This document shows, in pieces, positions 13,489-30,827 of a DNA stretch of 64,000 nt. The translations under genes were made by a program, and so were the position numbers. The stretch spans positions 10,119,162 to 10,183,161 of the forward strand of contig NC_086283.1 of assembly GCF_021018805.1 (NCBI RefSeq). The letters run 5' to 3'. The notes beneath the pieces were generated by a model, which was given only the letters and a program-made list of their open reading frames with translations, ran no database searches and was not told the DNA's origin. Positions within the stretch are counted from its first letter, which is position 1; each line of letters begins with the position of its first letter. The stretch comes from Prinia subflava (taxonomy: Eukaryota; Chordata; Aves; Passeriformes; Cisticolidae).

Positions 13489-13571
13489 CATAGCTATAGA
13501 TAGATATTGTATGTTTTGTATAGCTGTAGACAATACAACTTGTATTATGTTATAGCATATCTATAGCTATG
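13489..13571. repeat. AT-rich inverted repeat, 14-bp arms
   Basis: Arm 13489-13502 (CATAGCTATAGATA) is the perfect complement of 13558-13571. The 55-bp spacer holds further short self-complementary stretches (TTGTAT/ATACAA). It could be a remnant of a small inverted-repeat element, but no target-site duplication was identified. Confidence 0.7.
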
Positions 13572-14651
13572 TTTTGATTGCGAGATATGGAATGTTTTGA
13601 GGCCAAACATGGAACTGCAGTTTAATGAAAATTGCATTGAGCTTCAGCATGACAGGAACTGCTCAGCTGATAAAGGACGTGTTCAGGTGCTTGCAGTTCT
13701 CTAGAGGGTGAATTAACTCATTGCACAAGACAAAAAAAAATAAGCCAACAAATGCAGAGTTGATGTTGATACTGCTTTTGGGAGAAACAGTATTAAGATG
13801 AGAGAGATTTTTATATTGCAAATGAAAAAGTACCTTTGCTCTGGTTAGATACACAAAGGCTTATTCTTAGGGTGCACATGTACCTCTGTTAAATGTATAT
13901 ATTTGACTACAAGCTCTTCTAGACAGATTGTCCTCCTGTTCTATGGAGAATGCTGTTTCTCTAAGTTAAAACTCTGTTAAAGTTCCTGTAGAAACTCTTA
14001 CTATTTCTGTTTCTGAGGCTAACTATTAAGAGTTGATGTTATATGTATTTTTTGAAAGTATAGGCATTAAAATCTGTATAACTTTCAATAACATATTCTG
14101 CAGAAGAATATGTAAAACTTCTGGAGGGTAAAATAACAGAATGCTGCCTCACATAAATAACCTTTTCTTGCCTCACTTGTCAGCTGAATGTGGGAAGCTA
14201 CTTATACATTTTTCATCTCTGAGACCTGGAAGGATCAAGGACAAAATAAAAATATAAATAAAAAAGTAGTCCAATTTAAATAAATCCCTTGCTCTAGTAT
14301 TACTCAGCTTCTGCCAAGCTATCATTTTCCAGCCTCATAAAACTGTCATGTCATTAGCATTTTGGGATGGCCTCCTTATAAACCTGACCTTTGCAATGGA
14401 TTTTACACGTGGATTTAAAAATCTTATTCTTACTTTGCTCTGCAGTTGCCTCATGTACCAACTAAAAGGTTTCGTCAGATGGAAACCGGCTGGATTTATA
14501 ACTCCTCATTATGCAGACAGCTTCTCACCTGCAGTTCTTCAATTTGCAAGCCAAGCGAGGCAGTGGAGAAACACACCCAAAAGCGTGGATGTGACCTTAA
14601 TTCCAGGCAGGCAAATCGCATGCGGATCAAAATGGTGTTTATTGAGCTCCC

Positions 14652-14661
14652 CTATATATAG
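14652..14661. promoter_or_regulatory. MEF2-type / TATA-like site CTATATATAG
   Basis: This is a perfect CTA(A/T)4TAG match inside CCCCTATATATAGCCCC, about 7.4 kb upstream of C4orf54. The C/G-flanked TATATATA core would also serve as a strong TATA box. No transcript start can be deduced. Confidence 0.3.
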
Positions 14662-17600
14662 CCCCTCCATCCTGAGGGAGCTTCGCTCCAGGGGCTGCTT
14701 GATCCCCCTCGTCAGTGCCAGGCGGTGGGAGGCACTTGAGCTGGCTTTTTCTGTAAGCCCAGTGAGAAATGCCTGGGGACGGTCGCTGCATGCACCCAGC
14801 TCGGACCAAACATAGGCCCCGTGGCAGAAGCCCTGCACATCCAGCGGGGATCGCTTTCCACGGGGCCCTCCCAACATCATCTGTTGAATGCTGGGAGCAA
14901 ATTAATCCCAATCCCATGCTGGCTGCTCTCCCAAGCCCGGAAATTTCATATTACAGTCTCGGAGAAGATTTTTCAATTGATTGCTCGAGCACACATTTGT
15001 CTGTAGGAGCTCTTCTTGGTCAACAAATTGTTGCCAGGGTTCCAAACCCCTCTGCAAAGCAGTTGATTGCATAAAGTATTGCATGGTATTATCCCATGTA
15101 AAATCCAGACTGGCTGCTTGCATTCTTAATTCTAAAGTAAGTGGGGAATAAAATGGTACTACTTCATGTTCTCATGTGATGGCCCCTGGGCAATTAAAAC
15201 AGATTTTTTTAAAATGTTAAAATAATAAAACTAGATTTAACAAAATCTAGCAATGAAAATAAGAAATTAACAGAAATTAACAAACCATGAGAAAATTAAG
15301 AAAAATACCTTGAGTATAAGATATATTTTAAAATATAACATAAAACATCATAAAAAATACAATCCATTTACATTCACATTGCTTCAAGAGATAATTCCTT
15401 GTTTTCCCATGTCCAAATACCCTGAACTATGCAGGCAGGTTTTGAGCATGGACTTTTTGGCCGCAATCTACCTCTATAATCAGTTTTATGTAATTTTAAT
15501 GAATGGTTATAAATCATGTCTCTTTCCCCCCACCAGCTGGGCCGATAACAACTCAAGAAAAGGTCATGGGTTCGGGTTTTTTGGCAATCATCTCCACAGT
15601 TCCAATAATCAGATACATCTGCAGTTCTCAGGTTACCATAATACTGTACAAAGAATAGGGTCACTGAGGAAAGTTCATTTTCAAAGCAGGCCCATGACTG
15701 GAGATTTGAACAGACCCAGCCACCTGGGAGAGTTGCTCCTGGGGAAGAGGAACTTTGAGACACCTGGGGAAAGGAGCAGAAAAGTTGAAATCAGTCAGTG
15801 TAACTTTAATTCCTGGAGAAATGTGGGGTTAAACTTGCACTCAGTAGGCAAACAGAGAGAAACATAAAGAACAGATAAATAACAATGTGGATTTGATGGG
15901 ATTTGTTCTTGGTGAATTGTTCTGAAATGGGGCAATGGGCTTTGCAGAGAGATCAGAAATGGTGTTTGCCTTTCACAGGGCATGATTCTCTTCTGTTAGC
16001 CAGGTAGGAAAGCACTGTGCTGGTGAAAATATGGGGTGAGAAAAGACTGTTTAGATTGTGCTTGAAGGTCAATTACAAATACTGCATCATTTGTGTTAGT
16101 AGTGAACTTATGGGGGTCAACACTGTTGTGTTTGCTCAGTATTTTTATTAGTTCCTGGCGGAAGAATAGAAAACATGCTCAGGACAGGGCCCAAGCTGAA
16201 GGACAAGATCATACCAACATGAAAATTACAGGAGTTACTCAGAGATGGATGAGCAGGACACAAAACTATTCCTTCCCTCTTCTCACTATGGGTAAGGCTC
16301 CACCTGGTATCTTGTAGGCACCAGTTCTCACTGGATCTACGGGTGGACTAAAGGACATCTGAAGAGTAGTGATGGCAGATGTAGCTGGTATGTCCCATGG
16401 GTAAAGTTAAGGTGAAACTAGGCCTAGTGAAAGGTGGAGATTGAAGGAAGCACACTGGTCACCCTTAGTTATGAAAAAATACTGTAGCATAGAGTGGGAA
16501 TCATCTTCTTCCTCCATCTGCAGCAGAAACAATGGATTTCCAGCAAGGAGAAGCCAGATAGACCGGAGGACCATCTTTCTGATGGTATATGGACAATCAG
16601 GTACTAGGGAAATGGCCTGTGGAAGCCATGAAGCATCTGCAAGCAGAAGTTTGTCAGTGAAGGCTGGACAGGCACCTGCCAGGATGTTTGTGAAAGCAAT
16701 AAAGTGTTTATAATTAGTCTTATTCAACAGATTCTCACATTTTGCATGTGCTATTACTGTCTACATGTAATAGCCACCAGAATATTCTCCTGTATCACTG
16801 ACATTGTAGACACAGTTTAATATGACATGCACAAAATTCAGCAAGTATTTGATTTGTTTTGTCTGAGTAGCAGACACCCCGTATAAATACATGAACACAT
16901 ATTTAGACTGTATTTCCAGCACAACTGAAAAGTTCGGCTGAAATCTAAACTCGTTCTGGGATTATGTTGCTGCCTGATTGTTTTGGCATGAGATTTTCAG
17001 GTCTGGAAGAGAAGGATGGGTAGCAAGGAGGAGGATGTGTTTTAAAAAGATATACATCTTCTGCAGCCCTCGTAAGGCATCCAGCAGGAGCTGCTTATAG
17101 CAAGGGCCAGAGGGAGCTGCAGGGATGGGGGGTTGTTGTTTCACCAGCACTTCAGCCACTGCTGCTCGCAGGGGCTCAGTTACATGGGAATGCACTGCAG
17201 AGCGTAAGGCAGTGGCCAGAACTCGATCCTATCTCCTCCTAGGAGGAAAAGCGGCCTCCCATTCGGAGAGCGACACCAAGGTCTTTGAATCCTGCAAGCT
17301 CAAGCACTCAAGTTAGGGTCTTGAAATCCGCCCAGCTCTGGAGTTTCTTTTGGAAGTTCTGCCTCTCACCAAGAGGGAGAGGTCTGCCAGGAAGGCACGC
17401 ACATTTGGTTTACATTTGCAGGCTGAGTGTTAAGAAGAGCCCCTCAATCTCTTCAACAGGCTCCGGATGGAAAAGGAAAGATGCCCTGGACTAGTGCAGT
17501 CTCTGTGAGAGAAAGGATTGAGCCATCCAGGTGTTGGTTTTCACTTAGTTTTTGCTTAGTACTTTTTCAGTCAGTCCCCTGCTAAATGCCATAAGAAAGA

Positions 17601-20600
17601 CTATTTTAGTGCAAGCCACAAAAATCTCATTTTATTTCCACTTGGTTTTGCTAGAAAGCTTCCATACCAACCTGTGTGTATGGGTATTGTATTTCCTTTC
17701 AGTGTATCTGGTAGCACTTGGAGATTTATAATGTGTAGTGAGCTTCACTGTTTATTAATAAACCACAAAACCACCTCTTCTTTTCCAAAATAGCATTTGT
17801 TCCCTCCTTCTTGGATTCTAGTCCTGAAAGAAAATCAGAGTGCTGTTTTGTTTCCCCTTCTCCTTAACACACACATGCACAGACACACTCATCCAAACTT
17901 CACTAATGTATTTTTTTTGCTTTGATTTCAAAGGTGGAGTTTACCACAGAGCTCACTTGGACAATGTGGAATGTTACCGGAAAACTACTGAGAGAAAAAT
18001 TTAATCCAGCAGTATTCAAATACTACTCAAGAGAACAATCAGCCAAAAATAAAAGCTTCTCCCTATGACTCTATCATTCTTCATCTCTCTCTGAATCTAT
18101 ACTGAGTATCTTTTGCTGTGTGCACAGAATTCAACAGAATCCTTGTGCTGTTTCTTTATTTTCTGTGAAAGACATCAGTTCTCATGCAAGAAGCATAACC
18201 TCTCCTGCAGACCACCTTAGTTACTAGAACACTGTTTGTCTTCTCCATGAAAACAATATTTTATTTTTCTTTCATATGGGTCTGATTTTTATAACTCCTT
18301 TGTGATGACTTAACATTGTAGGAACTAAAATATGTAAAGTGATATTAACATTTCCTAAAGTTAAATTAACAGATTAATATTTTACCTTTCCCTAGTCAGA
18401 GAAAGCTCCACTAAATACTCCCCCACCAGTTGTTCACTTCCCTGTCTGTCTCGGTTAAAGGGAAAAAACAAAGCCCTCTGTCTTCTTCTGTATGGTCTCC
18501 TATGTAACTGTATAGTTACAGTCTCCCAAACCTCGTTCTTCATCTCCTGATTCTGCTTTTAAATGCCTCTTCTCAAATCCCTTTTAAATCCCACTTCCCC
18601 ACTCTTTCCATGAGTAATGTATTTGAAGGTGCAGAGCTAATTCAGCCTATCTGCACTTTCCCCACCACCTTTACCTGTCTTACCTAACTTCTGTGAGCAA
18701 AGGACAGAACGTGGTTAAAGAGTGTGTGTTGTTATTTTTATCAGAAAGGGTTTAAAATTAGAGTACCTAGTATGTTACAAAAGATATTAAACATACAGGT
18801 TTTCTGTGGTTGTGAGGACAGCTCCAGTAACACTTCATGACAGATTTGGATGCAGAAATCTTAGACTTTGGTACCTTTAGAGAGTGAGAGATTTAAAGGT
18901 GGAAACCACAAAAGAGTAATTGATGTTCACGTATGCCTCAGCCGAGTATGGCTAGAATCACAAGGAGGACATGTTAGTTACTTATATCCCACATTATTAA
19001 CCAAATCACATTGATCTGACTATTAATCAGTGGAGATGTCAAGCCAGCACAGAGCAAGAAATTGCCAATTGCAAGAAGATGTGATGGAGCTGCAGCTTTC
19101 CTGTGTACTTTTGGCTGTGACAAACAGGTCTATCACTTTGCTTGCTGTAGAGTTTTTCTGACAACTGTAAAAAAACCTTAAACCCAAAATCATCTACACC
19201 TTTACAAAGATGTTGAAGCACTCTGATCTCTTGTGAGGCAGCGCCACAGGGGAGCAGTGCTGGGGAGTCAGCCCTGGGTGCAAGCTGTGCACCCAAGCTT
19301 TGGATGCGATGCGTGGAGGCTATTAGATACCTCCAAAATGGGCTTTACAAAAGCTAACACTATGGTAGCTAAGAGGAAAGGCTGGGGAGAAGGCATTAAG
19401 CCTAAACCCCATGGAATTTTACACTCTGCTTGGGGCCAGACTCTCAGCAAAGCATCTCTGAGGAGCCGGCGCCGCACCACTTGCAGAAATTTCTGATATT
19501 AAAAAAAGACAAGGAAATCCTTCTCATTTTCCTCTGCCCTTCTAACACCATACAGTGATTAGAACACTTAAGCTGGGTGTCAGAGATTCACCTTTTACTG
19601 GCATTAGGATTTGTGTGGCTCTGTACCCTGTAGCAATGTCTTAGTGCCATGGGAAATACCCTGATCTGACAGCCTAAGGCATGCAGGCCTCCAGGGCTAG
19701 CCATGACTGAAAGTGGAGAAGAACAGGTGTGGATTTTATGTATGTATTTTTGTCACCAGGGGCATAAATTCCCTGTGCTGAGACGTAAGTATGTTCTAAA
19801 CATACATGTATGAGTGCTCCATTGTGGTTTCTGCCTCAGTTGTGAGAGTCATTGCCTGGATTTGTAAGATTGAACAGATTAAGTTCAAGGTACCACCAAA
19901 GGAAAAGGGCAGAAAAAACCCCATCTCAGACCATACTAGACCATACTCAACCATAGCTAGAAACTAGACTGTAAAAATAGATAAATAAAGAGTCAAGTTC
20001 CAGTGCTCATTTTGGTGGAGATCTTGTCTGGGGATCCTGGCAGGAGTATACGAACAACAGTTACTCAAAAAAATAACACCACTTTTAATTGTGCAAGTTT
20101 GGGGAGCAAAGATCTGATTAATTGTGTACCCTTAATGCAGGAAAACCCCACAGTAGAGAGGAGAGTAAGGCGTGAGAGACTGACACCCAAACCCCTGGTT
20201 TGGGAGATCAGAGTGTGGGGGCACTGAGAACTTGGGGTGGGGACCTTACTTGAGAGGAGGCATCTGGTAGAAGGCAGAGCAGAAGGCCAGGCTGCTACAG
20301 CTGCCAGCAGTCACCCAAATACAATGAATGATCAGGGTTTAAAATGCGTTCTTTGGCATCTCAGGCATTTGGAAAGGACTGTATTTGAGGATATACTCTT
20401 AGCCCATCATCAGTTAAAACCAAGAAGTCTCTTAATAATGTGCTAAAATATCTTCTTTCTCTAGTTATGTCATGATTTTATTGTGGTTGCTTGAGACAGA
20501 GGGGTAAGCCTGTAATACGTGTGGATGGGACACAAAACCCAGTGGAGTTGTTTAGGGATGAGGATGCCATTTAGCACACCTCTGTGCCGAGATGCAGTCG

Positions 20601-20653
20601 CTGTGTGTACCAGGGGAGTTGAAGCTACATGAACCTGGGCTAAGATTAAGGCT

Positions 20654-20746
20654 GAGGAAGCCTAACATTCATAATAGCTGGTGTTAATGAGGAAGCCTAA
20701 CATTCATAATAGCTGGTGTTAATGAGAAGCCCAACTTCTCATTAAC
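20654..20746. repeat. 35-bp tandem duplication ending in a perfect hairpin
   Basis: Units 20654-20688 and 20689-20723 are identical. The end of the second unit forms the left arm (20718-20729, GTTAATGAGAAG) of a hairpin with a 5-base loop and a 12-bp right arm (20735-20746). Direct and inverted copies joined end to end suggest a template-switch event during replication. Confidence 0.9.
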
Positions 20747-21822
20747 AGCACACTGGAGGCAGGACAGACTCAGTAAGGATGGGAATCAGCTATCCCTGCT
20801 GCCTGGGGAAAGCACATGACCTGACTTGCTCCAAACCCTCCAGGTTTGGAGGATGTGTCTTTCTGTTAAAATATCACATGGTGCTTCAGTAATACTTTCC
20901 ATCCTGTCAATCTACAGCCTAAGAAACAACCACGTATCTATGTAGAGTACTGAAAACTGCAGCCACATCACTTGTCTTACCCCAGGCAGCAGAGACCCTT
21001 ATCTGAAACAGCCTATGAAACTGCCCTTGCTGCAGGGAGCCTCACAAGACACTGCTCGGGTTCAGTAAAGAAGGCAGGTCATTTTTTCCAGAGGCAGCAG
21101 GAACATTGCAAGCCCATGGGGAGGATGGCAGCAGAGCAGCCTGTCTACAGGGTGGGATGAGGAGCTGGGAGCACTGGGAAACCCTTGTTCTGACACGGAC
21201 AGTGCTGGGAAGAATCCTGGGTTGTCGTCAGCTTTGTGTTTTGTCTCCTCTACTCCTGTGGCATCCCTGGCAGAACTGCACACCATGCCAATGCATGCAG
21301 CTGTAAGGTCCTGGATTCTGGTAATTGCTTTAGGGATTTCCACAACTCTCCCCCACCTCAGTCCAGGGTTACCAGCCCAAAGCCAGCTTGCTCACCTAAG
21401 TGTTCAGGTACTGCAAATTTGGGATGTTGTTTCCTAAGCTGTGAATTTAGGATGTTATCTGCATTGTATAGGTGAGGGCTGCTCCTCAACATTGCTCGCT
21501 TTTCTTTGTTTCTCTTCCTCCATGTTTAACAGCTTGCCTTTTCAAAAATTCTGTGGAGCTGGACTGATTTTTGGTTTGTCATCTTGGGGACTGCTCAGTA
21601 AAGCTCTCAGCCACCAAAGGTCAGGCATGCCATAGAAATGCCTATTAATAGGTCTAAGGTGCTGGTTGTGTCTAAACTGGCATTTCTTGGAAAGAGAAAG
21701 ATTTCTTGGAGACCAGTGGGTCTTCAGACTACTGTAAAGGTGCAGGGCCAGGCTGCCATCCATAGGGTGTCCCTATGCAACCACACCTCCTGAAAATGGG
21801 GACACAGGGTAAAGGGGGATAG

Positions 21823-26883
<5,061 letters not shown>

Positions 26884-29800
26884 ATAGCGCGGTGAGTGGG
26901 CGCTGCCTGTCGGGCACGGCAGCCACCGGTGAGGGGTCAGGGCAGGCCGGATTAATGGCCAAACGACAGCAGTGCCACAGCTTCTCCTCAGGGGAGAGAG
27001 CATCCACAAAGGGGGCCAGGGTGCAAAATATAGAAAGGTTAGGCACATCCCTTCGTGCAGTTCAGTATTCCTTGGAGCTTCTTTTTATTTGGCAGTTTCA
27101 GAGAAGCACATCGTAGCTGCTCATCACACAGCCTGTATTTGTGCAGCCCCATGGCTGGGGCACCTCCCATTGCTCCCGGGGATGGCGTGTGGTTGAGCAG
27201 CTCTGCATCCATCATCTGGACCCATCTTGGAAGCCATGATAGAACCCCTCCACCTTGGCATCACAGCTTCCTCTTGTCTCGCCTCTCACCTCTTCCTCCC
27301 AAGGGGAGGTGAGCACCTCTCTCTTTCTCCTGAACCTGTTTCCCCCCCAGCCTCAAGAAGACTGGGAGAGGGGTCTGAGGAAGCAAGCCCTTATTTTGGA
27401 TCCTTCTTGTTAGTGGGGTGAGGGAGCGGGATGCGTGGAGCAGTCCCGGGTGTGCTCCCCTGGAGCCAGGGGGCTGCTGGCAGGGGCAGAGGCGCCCACA
27501 GCTGCCTGTGCTGCAGGAGGGCTCCCTGGGACACTGCTGCAAAGCACAGTTTTACACAGCAGGTCTGAGCTTGGAGCGCCAGAGTCCTCAGAGTGTCCTG
27601 AGAGTTACAGCCTGGGGCTGTAACCCAGGGCCAGCCTCCAAATTCAGGGGGGTGTGTGCAGGGGCACTGAGTATCCATCCTGGAGTGAGAAGGAGGGCAC
27701 AGGACAGGGCATACAGCATGCACTGAAACCAGTGTGGTACAGTGAGTCCTCTGCAAAAAAACCAAGGAACTATGACATTTCATCTTAAAAGACCTGAAAT
27801 AGTACAGAATGCCTTCAGGATTGGTGTCACTGCTCCTTCTTCCTCTTGCATTGGAATACATGGCTCATCTTTACCATGTGCAGTATTAGGCAGAGCTGCC
27901 AAATCTTCTGTGGCTTACCAAGAACTCACAGAGTTGATTTTGGTTGTATATGAAAAGGCAAAGAGAAAGAGTGGAAGAGTGGCAAGAGTCAGAAGTTTGG
28001 GTTTGTCACCAGTTTGTGCTGAGTTTTGTCCAGCTGGGTGCTTGAGGGTAAATTTTGTCATCCAGCACTTGGATTATTTATTTTGCTTCAATTTTTTTTT
28101 TTTTTTAGTTTGCATCATCTACTACACAGTAAAGGATGTGTTGATTGAAACCTTATCAGTGTGATTTATACACTTACTTCTCTGCTTGTAATTATTTTAT
28201 CTTGAAAGTTCCATTCATTTATCCAGGCTACAGATGAAGTTGTTTTCATCGGCCCCTATTGGGTCACTCAGGACAGACAACATGCCAGCTTAACTTGAGC
28301 TCTGCTGTGCCACTTGAGTTCATCTTGCCAGCAAAGTCAGAGAACCTAGATGAAATGGTAAAAAGTAGTTCACTGTTTTCCATTTGGTCTGAAGGCTGAA
28401 TTGGGACTGCTAGAAGAAGGAATTTGTTAGATTTCACATTAGAGACTTGACTCAGTTTTTGAAAAGGTAGGATATATACCAGATGTGTTTGTAACAGTAG
28501 CTATTTAAACAAAAACCTCCAGGTTTTTTTGTGTCACTCTTCAAAAGGGAAAAACATCATATTTCCTGGTTGCCCTGCCCCTCAGTTCCCAGAGGGCTAT
28601 CGTGTTATCATGTATTTAGCTTGCCTTCAATGCCTGATGTGGCAGGTGATACTCTCACCAAATTGCTCCTTCTCACTGGTGAAGTTAAAGCAGAAGCTCT
28701 GCTTTGTTGTGCTGTGTTGGAGTTCTACCAGAGCAAAACTGTGTGAAAGCTGCCCCAAAAGACTGGTGATGCAAAAACGTGCATACTCAGTACAGAAGGT
28801 CATTCAGCAGGGTGCAGACTTTTGTTTAGTTTTACCATCCTTTCAATCTTTGATCATGCCAAGGCGCACGTTGTTTAATACAGACAGGGATGCCCCCTCT
28901 GAGCTGTCTCAGACCTCCTGAGGGAAGTGTCCTGCTGCTGGACTATGAATGCACTTTTTTCCTTTGACCTATTCTGACAGTCTTAAAATAAATAATTTTA
29001 AGTGCATGCTGCAGGATATGTTTAACTTGCAATTAGACCTTGGTTATTTCTGTATCTTATCTCTCAGTGGAAAATTAGGTGTATGCCAGAGGGGAATCAC
29101 ATCTGTAGCCTTCTTCTAACTGTTATTCTCATTCACTTACATAACTTTGAGGTCCCTGTGGATAATTCTTCCTCTTCTTCTCTCTTTTATTATCTACTTT
29201 GCCTTTTGTTTTCCATTATTTTCCTCTATCATTTGTAGTTCCATTCCCAATGAAAAGCATTTGCTTGCTCAGCGTGGTGTTTTTCCCCTAACAGGAACAG
29301 CAGTATCATTTCATGTGAATCTAAGGACGAACTGTTGTTAATTCCAGTTAGTTGCTTTAACACCAGACCAGGATTTTTTGACTGCAGCTGTGCAGATGCT
29401 AAAATGAATTTTAAACCAGACAGGTTTTATCCTTTGAGTGTGAGAATTGAATAAAGCCCTGTCCTTTCAGATCCCTTTTTTTTTTCACTAGCAAAAGGAG
29501 CTGAATGATTTCTGTTTTTCTCCACTGCTGAATTCCTTTCTGCACTGCAAATATTCCAAAAACCAAGGAGGCTCTAGCATTTGATCTGGTAAATCAGTCT
29601 ACAAATGGAAGTAAGCGTGACCTTGTGTTCAGAACTGTGGCTACTTCAACAGCCTTGGTACAAATAAAAGATCGTGGTGGCCTTAACGACTCCCTCTGCC
29701 CAGGATGATCTCCTGGGCCAGTATTTCGCTGTTAAGTCCACCGACCTTAGAGCACGTAGGTCTGGCTTGTTTCCCCTTTCCCCATGTATTCCATGCTGGA

Positions 29801-30641
29801 AGCTGTGTTGGTAAGGAAAGTGCCCAGGTCTTTAAGTGACCGATGGATCACTTAAATCCCACATAGGTCACATGTGGGTCACTCTTTCCACCTATGTCCG
29901 TGGGCTTTCCCAGGACCAGTCTGCTGGGAGCTGTAAGGGGCTTGTGAGGCACAGCATGTTCCACACCTTGAGCAGCAAGAATGGGTTCTGCTCGAAAAAC
30001 CAGAGCTGCCCAACAACTGACTCAGTTTAAAAATTTGGGTGCCCTTGTCTGATTGTTGGCAGTAGCTTAGGAAATGAGGAGCAAGGGTAGTGTGATGACA
30101 AAGGAGGTATTTATGCACTTCTCTCGAGGAGTAACGATTGTTCAGATTATTGTGGCAGCTCTCTAACAATCTATATTAATGATGATTTTCTGCTTTTGTT
30201 TGTTTGTTTTTTCCACAGGGATAAGGAAGAAGAATTATGCTTCTTTAATTTGAAATACACTTGGTAATCCTTCAACATTAATTCTAAAAACTGCTTCTAC
30301 AGTTTTCTCAATTTTTTTGCTTCATCATACAAAACAAGCATGTAAGTTTCTTGTTTTCTCCTAAATGCCCCCCTGTTTTGGAGTATGCCTACATTTAATT
30401 ATGTGAGCAACACTAAATTACTGCATTATTTTGTGCAGAGTTCTCTTTGTACTGAAGCCAATCTTCAAGCTTTAGGCGTTGCCTCTGTGCTGGTAGCTAA
30501 TGGTACCGATGCCACTACAGCTGTTTGTAAAATGCAGGGTGTAAATGCAGCAGTGTTTCAGTGTGGATCACCACACAGCTCTATTCAGGTCCCTTGAATG
30601 TGTTCCAGTGCAGCCCTGCAGCTCTTCAAAAATAAAATAAA
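26884..30641 (+). other. Candidate spliced 3' UTR of C4orf54
   Basis: A strong donor (GCG|GTGAGT, GT at 26892-26893) follows the stop codon by only 8 bases. A strong acceptor with a long T-rich tract and CCACAG ends at 30218. Two overlapping AATAAA signals (30631-30636, 30636-30641) lie about 410 bp beyond it. A last non-coding exon 30219 to about 30660 is therefore possible. An unspliced UTR using AATAAA at 29450-29455 is the alternative. No protein-like exon was seen here. The proposal rests on signal quality only. Confidence 0.3.
27604..27624. repeat. Perfect 9-bp hairpin
   Basis: GTTACAGCC and GGCTGTAAC flank a 3-base loop. The hairpin lies 0.7 kb after the C4orf54 stop, so it would be in its 3' UTR or intron. 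Confidence 0.7.
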
Positions 30642-30733
30642 GCTCTCAGCTCTCTCCTATTGCAGTAAATGAGGGTCTTCCATATAGGTTTTAGTCACAA
30701 TTTGCCATCAGATGGTTTTTCATACTCTCTACT

Positions 30734-30827
30734 TCTGACTTGAAATTGCAAATTAAGAGAGCTGTAGTGTTAAATTTATCTCTGACTTGGAATTGCAAAT
30801 TAAGAGAGCTGTAGTGTTAAATTTATC
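30734..30827. repeat. Tandem duplication, 2 x 47 bp
   Basis: Units 30734-30780 and 30781-30827 differ at one base, so the duplication is recent. No function is suggested. Confidence 0.9.

Noticed and set aside
14348..14815. 155-codon + frame around the MEF2-type site
   Set aside because: No domain is visible and other overlapping frames are equally long. The stretch looks more like a possible conserved non-coding element.
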